A stretch of 64,000 nucleotides of DNA. Source: Volutella citrinella. Taxonomy: Eukaryota; Ascomycota; Sordariomycetes; Hypocreales; Nectriaceae. The stretch covers positions 186,001 through 250,000 of the forward strand of contig JAWZSP010000005.1 of NCBI GenBank assembly GCA_034401135.1. Direction: 5' to 3'. Of this stretch, positions 1 to 11,824 are shown in pieces; position 1 is the stretch's first letter; every line of letters starts with the position of its first letter. Under the pieces are notes generated by a model. It made no database searches and was not told the origin of the DNA. It saw only the letters and a list, made by a program, of their open reading frames with translations. The position numbers were made by a program, and so were the translations under genes.

Positions 1-1747
1 CCGAGTTGACAGGTTGGGGCTTGGTCTGAATAGCGTCAAATGATTCTTGTGCCCCGTCTGGAAATACGAAATCAACAATATTTAGGCTAATACTAGCTCC
101 TCTGCTAGCATATTTCGAAATTACAATGCAAACCCGCTGCAATGTCGAGGGGACCGCCCAGGGCCAGTGACGTGTTCAGCTAGCCAGTGTGGAAGTAGGC
201 TCCTTCGGCACTGCACACTTGGCTCCGCGACCCTGGCTGTTGTTTCGGCTAATCTCAGGCACACACTTGGGCAGAGAAAATCGGCGTTAACTGCGCCATT
301 CCCGCTGTCAGGGATGCTAGTTGCTAGCGGCATCGCATCCAAAAGGGCAATGAGTGTCGTCGTGCTTCTTCCATAATGGTGAGGTAAGATTTTGGAGCCA
401 CCCGGCAAACTGGTCCGACCAGAATGCCAGCTCTGCCAGCTGTTGGTTCGCGCCACTGTCCCAAGCGAGGGCTTCGAGCAGGGCTTTGTTCAAGGAACGC
501 CTGTCTCCCTCTTCCCTGTCTTCTGGGTAGTACCCGGTTGGGCTGCAGGGATTAGAGGCCCCTCCCCACAACGTCTGTTCGCCGGCCCGTGTTTGTGGGC
601 TGTGGGCTGTGGAAAGGGAAAAGAAGAAATGGAGGAGGGGATCAGCCCAGCGGCGAGATTGTATCGACTGGTGCGTTTCTTAAGATGGGTTTGCTATATT
701 ATGTGTGCGTAGCATTCGAATAATTAACCCATCCAGTTATATGGTGTGAATGCGGAATTGGTGTGCCGCGGCCCGCCGAGGATGCAACCGGTTCGAGCAG
801 CCCCAAGAGCCAGGGTTGAACCCGGCCGACGATGTGACCCTGGCATCTTCCGACCGGATACCGACCCCAAAACAAGGCGCCATCTCGAGGAAGGATCTTT
901 AGCAAAACACCTCGCTTACTCTCCGCAAGGTTAATCGCTCATGGGGGTGCACATCGAAGGAAGCTCACATCGCATCGCGACACTCGTCGGTTCTGCTTGA
1001 TTGCTATGTTATGCCATCTGCTGCAGAAAGGATCGACAGTGTGTGCCTGATCAGGTCCAGAAGGGATGGTGATATCGTAAATATGCAGCCTGCGTATCAC
1101 GACTGTCTCAAACTCTCCCCCTTCCATATGCATCGGGCATTCCCAGTGTGGCAGTTCTTTGCGGCACCAGCACCACGAATCACATCGCACTGCGCCATAC
1201 ATTGGGGCAGCTGCAGCCAATGCCTGTCCGCGTCGTTCCTGATCTCGTTCTCTCAATGACATCCCTGCCCACGTCTGTGTGGACCCGTCAACCAGGTCTG
1301 TGGTTGGCGATAGCAGGGATGTGCCGACCACACAACTCCTGCAGCAAGTCCCAGTCACCTGGTGTCTGGACACAAGTCGCCCAGTGCAAATCCCACAAAG
1401 GTCTCCAAAACGTTCGATATAGATCCACAGCACAAGGGTCAGCATGGGCGGCTGCGTCGCAGTCGGGAAGGGGGCCGCTCTTTCGCTGCAGTCGCTCGGG
1501 GATGGGGGGGGGAACATTGGTGACGTGAAAAGGAAGGAAAAGTAGGGAGCGAGATGGCACTAATGCACATTTGAGCACTGGTTCGTCTGGTCTCTTCAGG
1601 AGACGCACATGTATTTGAGTCGACGGTCGAGCACCACACTGTCCACTCTTGTTGGAGCCGTTTTTTGTTTCCTGGAGCGTGGATTCCTGCAAACTCCAGA
1701 TATCGATCCATCTCCATGTCTAGAGAGGAGCACGGCTGCCGATCGTC
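1..1747. other. Region without a supported gene
   Basis: Open frames here are short, overlap on both strands and show no recognisable domain, no consistent splice phases and no signal peptide. The stretch upstream of the first gene is presumably its promoter and perhaps the 3' flank of a gene outside the window. I see no tRNA or transposon ends. Confidence 0.5.
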
Positions 1748-3143
1748 ATGTCTGCCCTCATAGGACAACCCCCGGCGACCCCGGATGATCTGAACATCAT
1801 TCGGGGCCTGCTGCGCGTCTACGGCCTTCCCACCACCAATGCGAGCCAAGGTTACCTGTACGCCATCAAGCGGCCCGCAAACCCACCGAATGAGTCCAAG
1901 CAGCCCGAGATCATCGCTGGAATGATCATCGTCATCCTTGCCATCGTTATCCCGACTGCTGCTAGAATCTGGATCCGCCTTAAGGATGCGACGGCCCGCG
2001 CTGGGCCTGATGACTGGGCCATCATCGCTGCCGCAGTAAGCCACGCTTGAAAACGAATAGCGAGCGAGGATCGGTCTAATGATGGGCGATAGTCCTTTGC
2101 TGTGGCGTATCCGTGCTGCGTCTTGGCCATGGTTGCGCAAGCCGGCGCTGGCAGACACACATACGAAAACACCTACGAGCAGTACAACTTGTACTTTTAC
2201 TACCTCACAGTGTGTAGATTCATCTTTTACCCGGCTGTCGGTCTCATCAAGGTTTCCATTACGCTCTTTGTTCGCCGCCTCGCAGACAGAGCGTCCAAGA
2301 AGTGGAGGATCTTTGCCGATGTTTTCCTGGTCACCGTCGTCGCCTATATTCTGCTTGCCGTCTTTTGTGAGTAACCTTGCAGCCTATCTTCGCAATTCCG
2401 CTTACTGATGCGTCTCTCGCGACTCTAGGGTCCGTTTTTACGTGCAACCCCGCCCGCGCTGCCTGGGACAAGAAGTACGCTGGTTCTCTAGAGACAGCGG
2501 CGGTGTGCTTGCCCTCGGCTTTCCAGAACAAGTTTCTGAGCAGCTTGCACGTGGCACAGGTGAGTCGACGACGAATTTGACCACCGGATTGTCTAAATAT
2601 ACTGATAAACCTCAGGGATTCGTACTTCTGAGCGCTCCAATCATCATTCTCTGGCACGTGCAGATCAACCTGGCGAAGAAGATCCGACTGTTCATCATCT
2701 GGCTCATTGGAGGCACAACCGTTATTGGCGGCCTGCTGCAACAAACGACCGTGACTATCACCAACGACTCGTGCTGGCAGTTCACATCGGTGCTACGATG
2801 GACCGTCATGGATCTCACCTTCGGCACGCTGACGGCCTCACTACCGGTCCTCGACGCCGCCATCATGGGCACCTGGAACTCGGTTAAGACGAAACTCGGC
2901 ACTTCCGGCTCCCACTCGCGCAGCCGGACGCAGGGCGGATGGACCGACATTGACCGCAACACGACGACGGTCGGGCGGGGCACGCAGAACGGGGACACGG
3001 AGTCGGTGGAGAATATCATCAAGGGCAAGGGAGATGACATGGAGCTGGGCATTCTGCGGACCGACGAGGTGCATCTCTCATACGACAACCATAATGCGCA
3101 GCAGAGGCAGGAGAGGATGGATCCGAATAGGTTCCACCGCTGA
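1748..3143 (+). CDS. Pth11-like seven-transmembrane receptor (fungal rhodopsin domain)
   Basis: Four exons fit in frame: 1748-2035, 2093-2366, 2429-2559 and 2616-3143, giving about 406 residues. The product has a short extracellular N-terminus, then hydrophobic helices starting with a segment rich in I, V and A near residue 60. A characteristic family signature follows exon 2: a W-S-V-F-x-C-x-P stretch followed by A-x-x-W-D, found after the third to fourth helix in Pth11-type proteins. The cytoplasmic tail (from about residue 310) is polar and low in complexity. No CFEM cysteine domain precedes the helices. Members of this family are plasma-membrane proteins thought to sense surface or nutrient cues through G proteins in fungi; the ligand cannot be inferred. 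The start is the first ATG in the open frame. Confidence 0.85.
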
Positions 3144-4499
3144 ATGGGTTCACTTGGGATGGGTTGGGACCCGAAAAATGAAATTGGATTGCGAACCGCC
3201 GTCCTTGTTATTTGGCTGTTGAGCAGGCGTATCGCTTTCTGTGTACCACTTTACCAACCACGGCGCTTTTACTGTACCATATTATCTATCGATGAAGCAA
3301 GCGCCGTCCTTATACATCTATATCTATCGGCCCTCAACTTGCCGCCCCTTGTCCCATCGTATATTGTCCGTTGCAATCAATGTAGGGCTCGCGCCGGTGC
3401 CGCCGGTGACCCGAGCTTGTTTATTCGGAGAGAAAGGGAGTGCCGGCCTACCGATCTTGTACTCTGCGAGGCAATCCTCTCTCTTCATGCCGATGCCTCC
3501 CGACTGGCTAATCTTACGGCAACCCACCCGCCGTTCTTGGGGCCCTTGGCTCTCATATAATCTAATCAGCGCTGAGCATGTCATTCACCGTCACGACCGG
3601 AAATCGGGCAAGGCATTCTCCCAGTTTAAATGGGGGAGTTTGTCGGGTCATTCCCGAAAACCACGTGGCTGCACAGAGCTGTACGTGTGCAGCCCCACGA
3701 TGTGTCAAGGGTCGATGGTCGATGTGGTCCTGCGGCCGCAATGTCACGTCGTTCCCTCGTCATTTCAGCCAGCACTGCCCCTCTCAGAGCCAGCCAACGC
3801 CCTCTGTGAGGCTGTGAGCAAGCATGGAATCAGCAATTACTCCGGATCTTAAACGGCTCTGTGGTCAGGGTCCCCAGGCACGGACTAGTTGCGCTGCTTT
3901 AGCGTTGCTTCTCCACAAGGTCGGGCAAGCCACCCCTTTTCAGGCCCTTGTCTAGCCCTCAGTAGTCCGCCAAACCCACATAGGTCCACCCGCGGCCAGG
4001 ACGTATCGGACCATTGCTGTTTGTCTTTTCGAAAAAGACGCATGAATTCATCATGTCTGCGTGTGGAGTGCCAATGTTAAACTCAGGCTGCCCCGCCAAT
4101 ACAGCATGGCGCCGCCCTGCCACCCCCCCAGTCGCCCGCACGAACTGCTCACGCTCTCTGGTTTGTTGACCGAAAATGCTCATTTGGCAATCTCATCCAT
4201 CCCTACCAACACTCGGCCGGTAGGCCCGGTATGTGGGTTTGTCTGGGGCCGCCGGCGTTGTCCGCAACGTGGGAGCCCACTTCTCATCGTATCGTCCCTC
4301 CTCCTCCTCTTCTCTACGATTGCAGCCGTCGCAAACATAAAAACGGCGTCTATTCCCGATCATCTTGACTTTTGGCATCTTCAGGGCTTCACTGTCTTCG
4401 ATTATCAGTTTCCTCGCTCGAAACACGCCAAGCACCCCCCGCAGGCCTCCATTCTTTTCTGCCTCCATCAGCCATCCAACACCTCGCAATCAATCAACA
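3144..4499. other. Intergenic region and promoter of the hydrolase
   Basis: No coding exon can be supported. The last 250 bases before the next gene are pyrimidine-rich with repeated CCT/CTC units around 4300-4320 and an ATAAAAA element near 4338, consistent with a strong fungal promoter and 5' UTR. Confidence 0.45.
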
Positions 4500-5829
4500 A
4501 TGGCTCGCTTTCTGCTCCACTCCCTCCTCTTCCTCGGCGCCGCTTTGGCGAAGCCCGTACCCGACGGTGAGGCCGAGGCCGAGGGCCGCACCGCGTCCTG
4601 GTCCAACTGCGAGGCCACCAAGGGCATCGGCATGAACTGCAGGTCGTCCCAGGCGGCCTACACCCGCGACTTCTTCTACATTGGCGGCCGTTCTGCCAAG
4701 GGCGCCTCCGGAACCATCACGGTTGACCAGATCTACGTCGAGAAGCTGGTGCCTACCGGCTTCTGGACCCAGAAGCACCCGCTCGTCTTCTTCCACGGCG
4801 GTGGCCTCTCCGGCAGCACCTGGCTCAACACTCCCGACAACCGCGAGGGCTGGGCCAGCTACTTCACCAAGAAGGGCTACGTCGTGTACCTCGTCGACAA
4901 CACTGCCATTGGCCGCAGCTCCGAGAACGACATTGCCGGCTACGCCATGGCTTCCGGATCTGCCACCGAGACGGTCATGAAGTTCTTCACGGCCCCGCAG
5001 AACTACAACACCTACCCCCAGGGCAAGCTCCACACCCAGTGGCCCGGCTCCGGTGTTGATGGTGATGCCGTCTACGATCAGTTCAAGAAGTCGCTCATTC
5101 CTCTGACCACCAACTTCGTCGGCCAAGAGAACACCCTTCGCGCTGCCGGATGTGAGCTTCTCTCCCTGCTCGGCGAGAAGGCCTTCCTCGTCTCCCACTC
5201 TCTCGGTGGCCGCAACCCTCTTCTGCTCTCCAACGACTGCCCCCAGTACATTGCTGGTAGCATCAACCTCGAGACTGCCACTTCTCCCTTCTGGGCCTAC
5301 GCCGAGGGTCTCGGTGGATTCAAGTCCTCCCCTTGGGGTCTGACCAACACTCCCGTCACCTACGAGCCCGCTGTCAGCGACCCGTCTGGTAGGTCTTTCT
5401 TTGTCTGTCACCCTTGAGCTTGTTAACCAACCATTTCCTTTTTGTGTAGAACTCGAGTACGAGTCTGTTGGAGAGGAGACGCTCGCCCACCGCAACTGCT
5501 ACCTCCAGAAGGAGCCCGCCCGCAAGCTTCCCAACATCAACAAGGTTCCCTACCTGCTGCTCACCGGCGAGGCCTCTGTCCACATCACCTACGACCACTG
5601 CGTCATCGACTTCCTCAAGCAGGCCGGTGGCAAGCCCGAATGGATCAAGCTTGCCGATATTGGCATCAAGGGCAACGGCCACTTCCTGCACGTCGAGAAG
5701 AACAACCTGAAGATTGCCGACGTCGTCGACAAGTGGATCCAGAAGAAGACTTACGGCCCTTGTAAGCCCCATCGTTCATAGTTGTCTTTTTATGTCGCGA
5801 CCTAGCTAGCTAACTTCCCCATAGGGTAG
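4500..5829 (+). CDS. Secreted alpha/beta hydrolase (esterase/lipase-like)
   Basis: The ATG at 4500 opens a hydrophobic signal peptide of about 17 residues ending at A-L-A before K-P-V. Exon 1 runs to 5388; exon 2 is 5450-5761. A consensus GTAAGC donor at 5762 and a CCCCATAG acceptor ending at 5824 give a third exon of five bases (5825-5829), adding a final Trp for a C-terminus of Gly-Pro-Trp (about 401 residues); without that splice the frame stops at 5781. The HGGG-like oxyanion stretch lies near residue 98, the nucleophile elbow reads S-H-S-L-G-G near residue 237, and a late G-N-G-H-F-L-H supplies the probable catalytic His. Cysteines suit an extracellular enzyme. The substrate is unknown. 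Codon use is very GC-rich and C-ending, suggesting high expression. Confidence 0.88.
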
Positions 5830-6158
5830 GGTCTTTTCATGAGACTAGACAAGATAAGACGTATTCACGATGACAATCAATACTAATATCTACTTTTAAC
5901 TTTTAATCATAATTTTTAATATCAATGAAGATGATGACGGGATATAATGCTATCCTAAGAACACAAAGACTTCTCCTGCTGCTGCGTGTCGTTCCAGTTA
6001 ACCTCCCCATGCCACATCCTTAAGAGATTGCCATAGTAAAGACTGATGATATTTTCTGGTTCATGATGATGGGCGAGTCCATAGACGTTGCATAACTAGC
6101 TACTAACGACGACGATTCTAGGGCTTGCGAGCGATAACAGCGGGACTATTAGGTACTG
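5830..6158. other. Convergent 3' intergenic spacer
   Basis: AT-rich segment between two converging genes, with runs such as CTTTTAACTTTTAATC around 5895. It probably holds both polyadenylation regions. No coding signal. Confidence 0.4.
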
Positions 6159-8093
6159 TTAGCAAAGAGTAGCTCCGGGTGGGGGGACTTTGTCGTACAT
6201 TTGCCAGTACGCGTGGATCTTGGTGTCTCTCAAATCCTTGCGCACGCCAGCGAGAAGAACCTCGAGCTCGGGCACTGACCATCCAAGGCCACCCTCGTTC
6301 TTGGGCCTGGTGAAGATGGCCAGGCTGAGGGCTCCCAAGGCGTTGAGGATATTCACAGTGTTCCACATGCCTAAGCTCAAGTTAGTCGCCATATCTCGAC
6401 CCTTGTGACCCAGACAAGGCGCATGCAGCATATACTCACCAATCTGCTTGTATTTAGGATCCCGAGGCCACTTGTTGGTGGGCCACTTCTCGCGCACAAC
6501 CTGGATGTCGACAAAGCCTGCCGCGGCAAGCTGCTCGGGGTAACGGTTGGCAGAGTCCATGCCACGGCCGATGGAGGTAAAGGCGGCGTTGAGCTGGTCA
6601 GACCACTGCTTCAAGGGGCAGTCATCGGTGAGGGTGCCATCATCGGAGCACATGGGATAGACAATGTCTTGGAGCTCGATGATTCCACCCGAGTTCATAT
6701 TGCTGAACATGTTAGCAAAATCACCCCTCGACTCGGGTGACTAGAGGTGCTCACTCGAAGCTCTGCTTGAAGAAGCGCGGCCAGTCGACGATTGAGCCGG
6801 TGCTGAAGCGGGAAAAGATGTAGTCAAAGGGACTGGAGAAGTTCCAGTCATCCTCGATATCGTCGACAAAGAAGCTGACGTTGGGTGGGACGCTGATGGG
6901 GTTAGTGAGCACTGCAATGCGATGGCATCTCTGAGGAGACTTATTGAGTGGCATACAATGAAGGTTGGATAGGGCTGAGATCAATGCCGGTAACCTAGCT
7001 GCGTTGTCAGCAGTGATGCTATTGAAATAGAGGCTTCCGTCATGATAAACTTGCATGTGCCTCGGGGTGCGCATCAGCTGGTTGAGGTTAGCCATTGTCT
7101 CAATGTGTATGGTGAGAAGAACAAACCAAATTCTATCGACCAGATGCCGGTGCCACAGCCAACGTCGAGGACACGTTGGACGGGCTTGTCGAGCTTGGCG
7201 GCATGGAGACCCTCAAAGGTGAGGATGAACATGTTGTGCTGGAGATCTGCAACGAGGTCATCAGTGGCTGCGCTCGGATGACTAAACGTGCATGAGGCGA
7301 TCGCATGAAGCGATCGTAGGACTAGGGTTGCGAACCTAGGCGTTCATTCTCTTCCTATAGACGGACTTGTCAGTCGAATCCATCATCCGGGCACTCCGGG
7401 TACCGGCATACCTCGTCATTTGGGAGTACATAGGCTATCAAGATGCAACATCAGTCAGCATTTTCAGGCTACACAACAGCAACATGGTGTCGACCCCGCT
7501 CCATCAAGCCACCTAAAATGGCGCAAGAAAGAGCCATCGATGAGAACGGGGGAATCAAGGGCAGTCAGTACTCACAGCCATCCTTGTAAGCGTGGTATGT
7601 GCGGCCGTTCTCAGAGCGATACTTGAGGATGCTGGATCGCAGCGACGTGGCATCGCTACCGCCGTCCTATCATCCCGGGGAGGAAAGGTTAGTCTCGGAC
7701 GGACAGCGACGGCAACAGCCTTGGAGGCGCTGCCAGGGTGAAGGAAGGGTCAAGTGGAGGAGTGAGTATGGAGGGGAGCAGCCAGCTCACAGTGTCATAT
7801 GTCGAGTCTTGGTCGTCGCCAGCATCATCGGGGTTCTATTGATAGTCAGCAACGGCGTCTTTGTTGCCGGCCTGGGTCGAAGGAGCGCCGGGTGCATCGC
7901 CGAAAGACAGCCCGATCCCGACCAGGTAGGTAGTGCTCCATCGAGGGACCCTCACCTCATCCACAGCGAGAACATCATCTACGGCGACACCATCGTCGGG
8001 GACGGCGGCGAGAGGGGAGCTTCCGGCCTGGGGCGACTTGGCCGGGGATTTGGGCGACGATGTGGCGCCACGGGGCGAGGTGGTGTCGGCCAT
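6159..8093 (-). CDS. SAM-dependent methyltransferase, LaeA/TAM-domain type
   Basis: Eleven exons on the minus strand join in frame: 7956-8093, 7791-7835, 7576-7666, 7412-7434, 7336-7354, 7127-7246, 7055-7077, 6957-6994, 6755-6892, 6440-6702 and 6159-6370, about 369 residues. The N-terminus (about 70 residues) is low-complexity, rich in Pro, Ser and Asp. The catalytic domain has the family's Y-V-L-P-N-D-E-x-E block near residue 95 and the SAM-binding motif [10 protein letters not shown] near 132-141, then G-I-D-L-S-P-I-Q-P and a V-P-P-N-V-S block ending in D-D-x-E-x-x-W. Four exons are only 19-38 nt. The intron at 6995-7054 needs a GC donor (GCAAGT). Proteins of this type include the secondary-metabolism regulator LaeA and its many paralogues; this copy sits beside no synthase, so its role is open. 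ATG at 8093 has good context. Confidence 0.87.
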
Positions 8094-10054
8094 GGCGAGG
8101 GACAGTCGCAATCACAGTCCGGGGAGGTGTCTATGCCTTGCGGATGAAGCGCGATTGATTGATGAGTCCGTGCCCGCGACGGAATGGGAGAAAAAGCAAG
8201 TGAGCTCTCCAGTCGGTCAATCGGTCAATCGTGCAAAAGCGGAGACGGAGCTTGGGCAAGTGTGGGAGGCGAGGAGCATAGTGGGGGATAAATAGGAATT
8301 ATTAGGGGTTAGCCCAAGGGGGGCGACGGGCAGACCAGGGTTTTGTGGCCCACAGGGGCACGCACGCCAGTCACGGCCAGTGGGATGCAGCGGGAGGGAT
8401 GTCGCGATTGAAGGTATTCGCACACAGTGACACAGCCCGCAGTCTCAATGAGCGACCAGACAGACATTGATTATCCTGCATGACCACTATCTTATGCCAT
8501 TTGTCTCTGATTTGCCTGCGAATGCGACATCAAACGTGCGGAATGAGCGGTTACGCCCTGGCGCTGCACTTCCGCACAATCGGCCACACCATCCACGAGA
8601 TGTCATCGGTTGACGTGTCAGAACCATGCCGTTAGCTTGGGCACTCATTGGGCGAAATGCGAGTGCCGACTTGCTTTTGCTGGCCCTCTAGTGATCACTG
8701 CCTGAGACCTGCAGAAAGTAGCGCGTCGCTCGATGGAATCATTGGAATGAACAAACGAGCGCCACCCGCTCCTGAGTGGCGGATTGCAACGGCACACATG
8801 ACCCAAGCCTGATGTTAATTGTGTGCTTGCGCCCGTTCGATCAATAGCCCTGGGGTCACGGTTGCCACTCATTTTCTGGTGCACAATCCACACAGCGCCG
8901 TGATTGGGGATGCCAAGCTGGCGAACTGCCTGCTTGATCTCACTGGTCTCGCCGCATCACGAGAAGGCGTCCTAGTAGATGTACGAGGCGGATGCCAGAA
9001 TGGCTGGGCTTTCCCGTCTTTAGTCCCCGTTTGAAGCTCGTCAATGGCTCGATGCACAGTGCAATGTCCCCCGCCGCCATTCAGCTCCAACCCGTGCTGT
9101 GCTGGACAGTAAGGCACTGCTAGCGTGTCGACCAAGCTTATGAGCGTTAGGTGACCCACTCGACCTCTGATTTCTGAGCCAACTGGTGTCGCTAGATGCT
9201 TTGGTATTGCGCGGTCCGTTCCGTCCTCCAGCGGAGATGACACGCGCGCTGTTGGAGAGCCGCCATGTCAAGTTGGGAGCGACGAAGGCCAGCCCAAGCA
9301 GCCGAATGGCCGTAATGAACCAACAGTCGACACCTGCAGTTGCTTATCATTGGCTGGTAAGCGCACGCGGCTGAAACCACGATCAACAACATGTTGGTTC
9401 CAAGACTTCCACGCCACAGGTTCCGCTCCCTTGGGACCTCATGTCCTGCATCACGCATGATTGGCTAACGAGCGTAGATCGTCGGTATGTACGTACATGA
9501 CGCAAACTACTATGAAGGGCCCCTGTTGGGTGGCGCATCGAAGGTTACAAGCAACAGCTATTGCTGTTTTAGGGTGCCGCAAGAGGAGGCTGGCAAGATC
9601 ACCAAATTCAAGGCAGTCTATCATCTCACTCAGGCCTGTTTACCAAGATTATATTCATATAGACGGATAAATATCACTTGTTCATTGGCTGGCTTCCAGC
9701 TAGATACCGGGTTCACCGCCTCTCATAGTTGAAAGAAGTAACTCAATCTCAAGAAAAACAATCAACAAAAAGACTAAAGTGCCTCAGATATCCAACATCG
9801 TTTACATCCGCGCTAAAGGATTTACTATGATTTCTACCAGCAAGCTTGAAATTATATCAAATGCCAACCACAGCGAAAAGCGCAAGGTATTGGACTTTTT
9901 GTCTTAGGGTAGGGTGCAAACCGGAATTGCAATGCAACCTTGTTAAGTCATGTGATATAGCACGTGGCCAGTCTGACACGAAAGGAGACACTCGTTTCAT
10001 TTCATGCCATGATAGTCGTATCCATTCCAGCTTTCGCTGCTGCAACAAGGAAAA
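8094..10054. other. Long region without a supported gene
   Basis: About 2 kb with only short frames in all six readings. A 60-80 codon frame near 9487-9732 has no start context, domain or splice support. The proximal part upstream of 8093 is the methyltransferase promoter; the right end precedes the LRR-like gene. Confidence 0.45.
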
Positions 10055-11662
10055 ATGCGTGGCCATGGCTTCAGGCTGATGTGTGCACTGTCGGTCATGT
10101 CACGGCCATGTCTCTCGCACAGCTTTGCACCATTCAAGCCACTCCCGACTTGCCCAGCGTCAACATATTCATCAAGCGGACATGGCACCACCCAAGCACC
10201 TCGGGCCACGCCGGCAGTGCCTGGACTGGCTTTTAGAAGGATCAGCATCTCCAAGTACGAAATTGATCGCCTGTACCCGCTCGTTCTCGCATATGTCCAG
10301 CAACCAGCGCTCGCCAAGCATGTCTCTGAGCTCGTTCTCGAGCCCAGCGACTGGAAACCAGGCACCTACGTTGGCGGCCAGATTGAATACCCAATCGAGG
10401 AATCCAAATTGGCCAAAGACTCTGGTGACGAAACTCACATTGCTGTCGAGGAATACATCAAAAGCCTGGACCTGGAACCAGAAATGACGGGCATCATGCT
10501 CAAGTCGTTTGACTGGAAGCTGCGCGAGGCAGCCGGCGCCTGGCAAGGCTCTGAGGAACTTCAAGAAGAAAGGAAGCAGGAGTTCGGAACTTGTGCAACA
10601 ATCCTGCTATTGTCGCTTTGTAAGGATATATCCACCATATATCTTGGCGCAGGACTGTACCTGCCCATGCTGCAGGAATACATGCTCAAGGCAAACTACG
10701 GCCAGCTTCAATCACCTGCAATGCAGAAGCTGGAGGATGTCGAGTTTCTATCCGACAGATATCCCGACGGGTACACAATCATCGAGTTTTTGGAATACTT
10801 CCAATACTTCCATCGCCTCCCAAGAATACGCTCCGTCAGCGTGCAGGCTGCCCAAGAATACCAAGCGGCGCGCACCGTCGTGGTGCCCCGGACCGGGAAC
10901 ATGACCAAGGTCAGCATCGACCACTGCGACATGTCTGGCGCCATGTTGTATCTCATCCTGTCCATCCCCAAGGTTCTTGAAGAGGTCAAGGTCTCCTACG
11001 GCGGCCTCTGGGTCCTCGACGGAGGACGGGCCTTAGTGCGACCATATCAAATTGGCATGGCCATTGCTCCTCACAAGAAGACGCTCCGAGTTCTGGACAT
11101 TGATGTTGAACACCCTCTGTTTATTGATACAAAGGAGCACTGGGAGGCCGACGTGTACACTGGCGACGATTTTGACGACGATGCGGTGCGAGAATACGGC
11201 AAGGAGAGGCTGGACATGGACCGCCAAGTTGGCAAAGAATTTGCAAGCCCTGGAGAGACCAAGCAATTCGGCCGGACAATTGGGTCACTGCACGACTTTT
11301 CGAGTTTGACCCACTTGAGCATTGGCATAATTTCTCTTATGGGGTCCAGGAACGAAGGCATGCCTGTGTATCGACTGGTGGAACCTCCTCCCTTTCGGCT
11401 GGTAGATGCCCTGCCCCCAAACCTCGAGTATCTATGTCTATACGGCTACGCTCGTGGGGCCAACCCCGATGTCGACGAGCATATAGACGAGCTGCTGGCT
11501 AAGAAGGCGGAGAAGTTTCCCAAGCTGCGGGAGATTAAGGGTGTGGAAGAGCCAATACCGAGTATGGGAGACATTTATCCCGATGACGAGCCCATAGAGG
11601 AAGAGCTCTGGCAGGCACCGGAACGCGACCTGGGGTGGGTGGAGGCGGACGAAACGGCATAG
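10055..11662 (+). CDS. LRR-like / F-box-family protein lacking a visible F-box
   Basis: A single long open frame of up to 535 residues. From about residue 62 the text reads like the body of fungal F-box proteins: an F-R-R-I-S-I start, then leucine-rich stretches, acidic linkers (for example D-D-F-D-D-D-A near residue 372) and a closing block P-P-N-L-E-Y-L-C-L-Y-G followed by K-L-R-E-I-K. The first 60 residues are compositionally odd (Ser, Pro, Cys, His) and do not form an F-box, and I could not find an upstream exon with one. Either the true start lies further in, an N-terminal exon is missing, or the protein has lost the F-box. The role would be substrate recognition in SCF ubiquitin ligases if an F-box existed; otherwise unknown. 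Confidence 0.65.
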   Translation: MRGHGFRLMCALSVMSRPCLSHSFAPFKPLPTCPASTYSSSGHGTTQAPRATPAVPGLAFRRISISKYEIDRLYPLVLAYVQQPALAKHVSELVLEPSDWKPGTYVGGQIEYPIEESKLAKDSGDETHIAVEEYIKSLDLEPEMTGIMLKSFDWKLREAAGAWQGSEELQEERKQEFGTCATILLLSLCKDISTIYLGAGLYLPMLQEYMLKANYGQLQSPAMQKLEDVEFLSDRYPDGYTIIEFLEYFQYFHRLPRIRSVSVQAAQEYQAARTVVVPRTGNMTKVSIDHCDMSGAMLYLILSIPKVLEEVKVSYGGLWVLDGGRALVRPYQIGMAIAPHKKTLRVLDIDVEHPLFIDTKEHWEADVYTGDDFDDDAVREYGKERLDMDRQVGKEFASPGETKQFGRTIGSLHDFSSLTHLSIGIISLMGSRNEGMPVYRLVEPPPFRLVDALPPNLEYLCLYGYARGANPDVDEHIDELLAKKAEKFPKLREIKGVEEPIPSMGDIYPDDEPIEEELWQAPERDLGWVEADETA

Positions 11663-11824
11663 AACTGGAGCAATGAAGTTTATGTAGCCTCGCACTCAGC
11701 TTGATTATGTTTGTAATATTAGAGTTCAGTTCACATTTCAAGACGAGTCGAAACGAGCACTGTGATGGCTGATGACAATCTCTTGATTGATAGCAAAGGA
11801 TGCGAGATTCGGGCTGCGTCCTGA

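Noticed and set aside
750..900. tRNA-like text around GGTTGAACCC
   Set aside because: No acceptor or anticodon stem can be paired around it.
1439..2158. 239-codon minus-strand frame at the left edge
   Set aside because: Overlaps the first exon of the 7-TM gene in antisense and shows no domain.
4494..5495. 333-codon open frame on the minus strand
   Set aside because: Exact antisense of the GC-rich hydrolase gene; composition (Gly, Glu, Val, Leu) is what C-ending codons give when read backwards.
7599..8147. 182-codon plus-strand frame
   Set aside because: Runs across introns and exons of the minus-strand methyltransferase; repeats of Gly and Arg are an antisense effect.
9487..9732. 81-codon frame as a gene
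   Set aside because: No start context, no domain, no upstream or downstream exons in phase.
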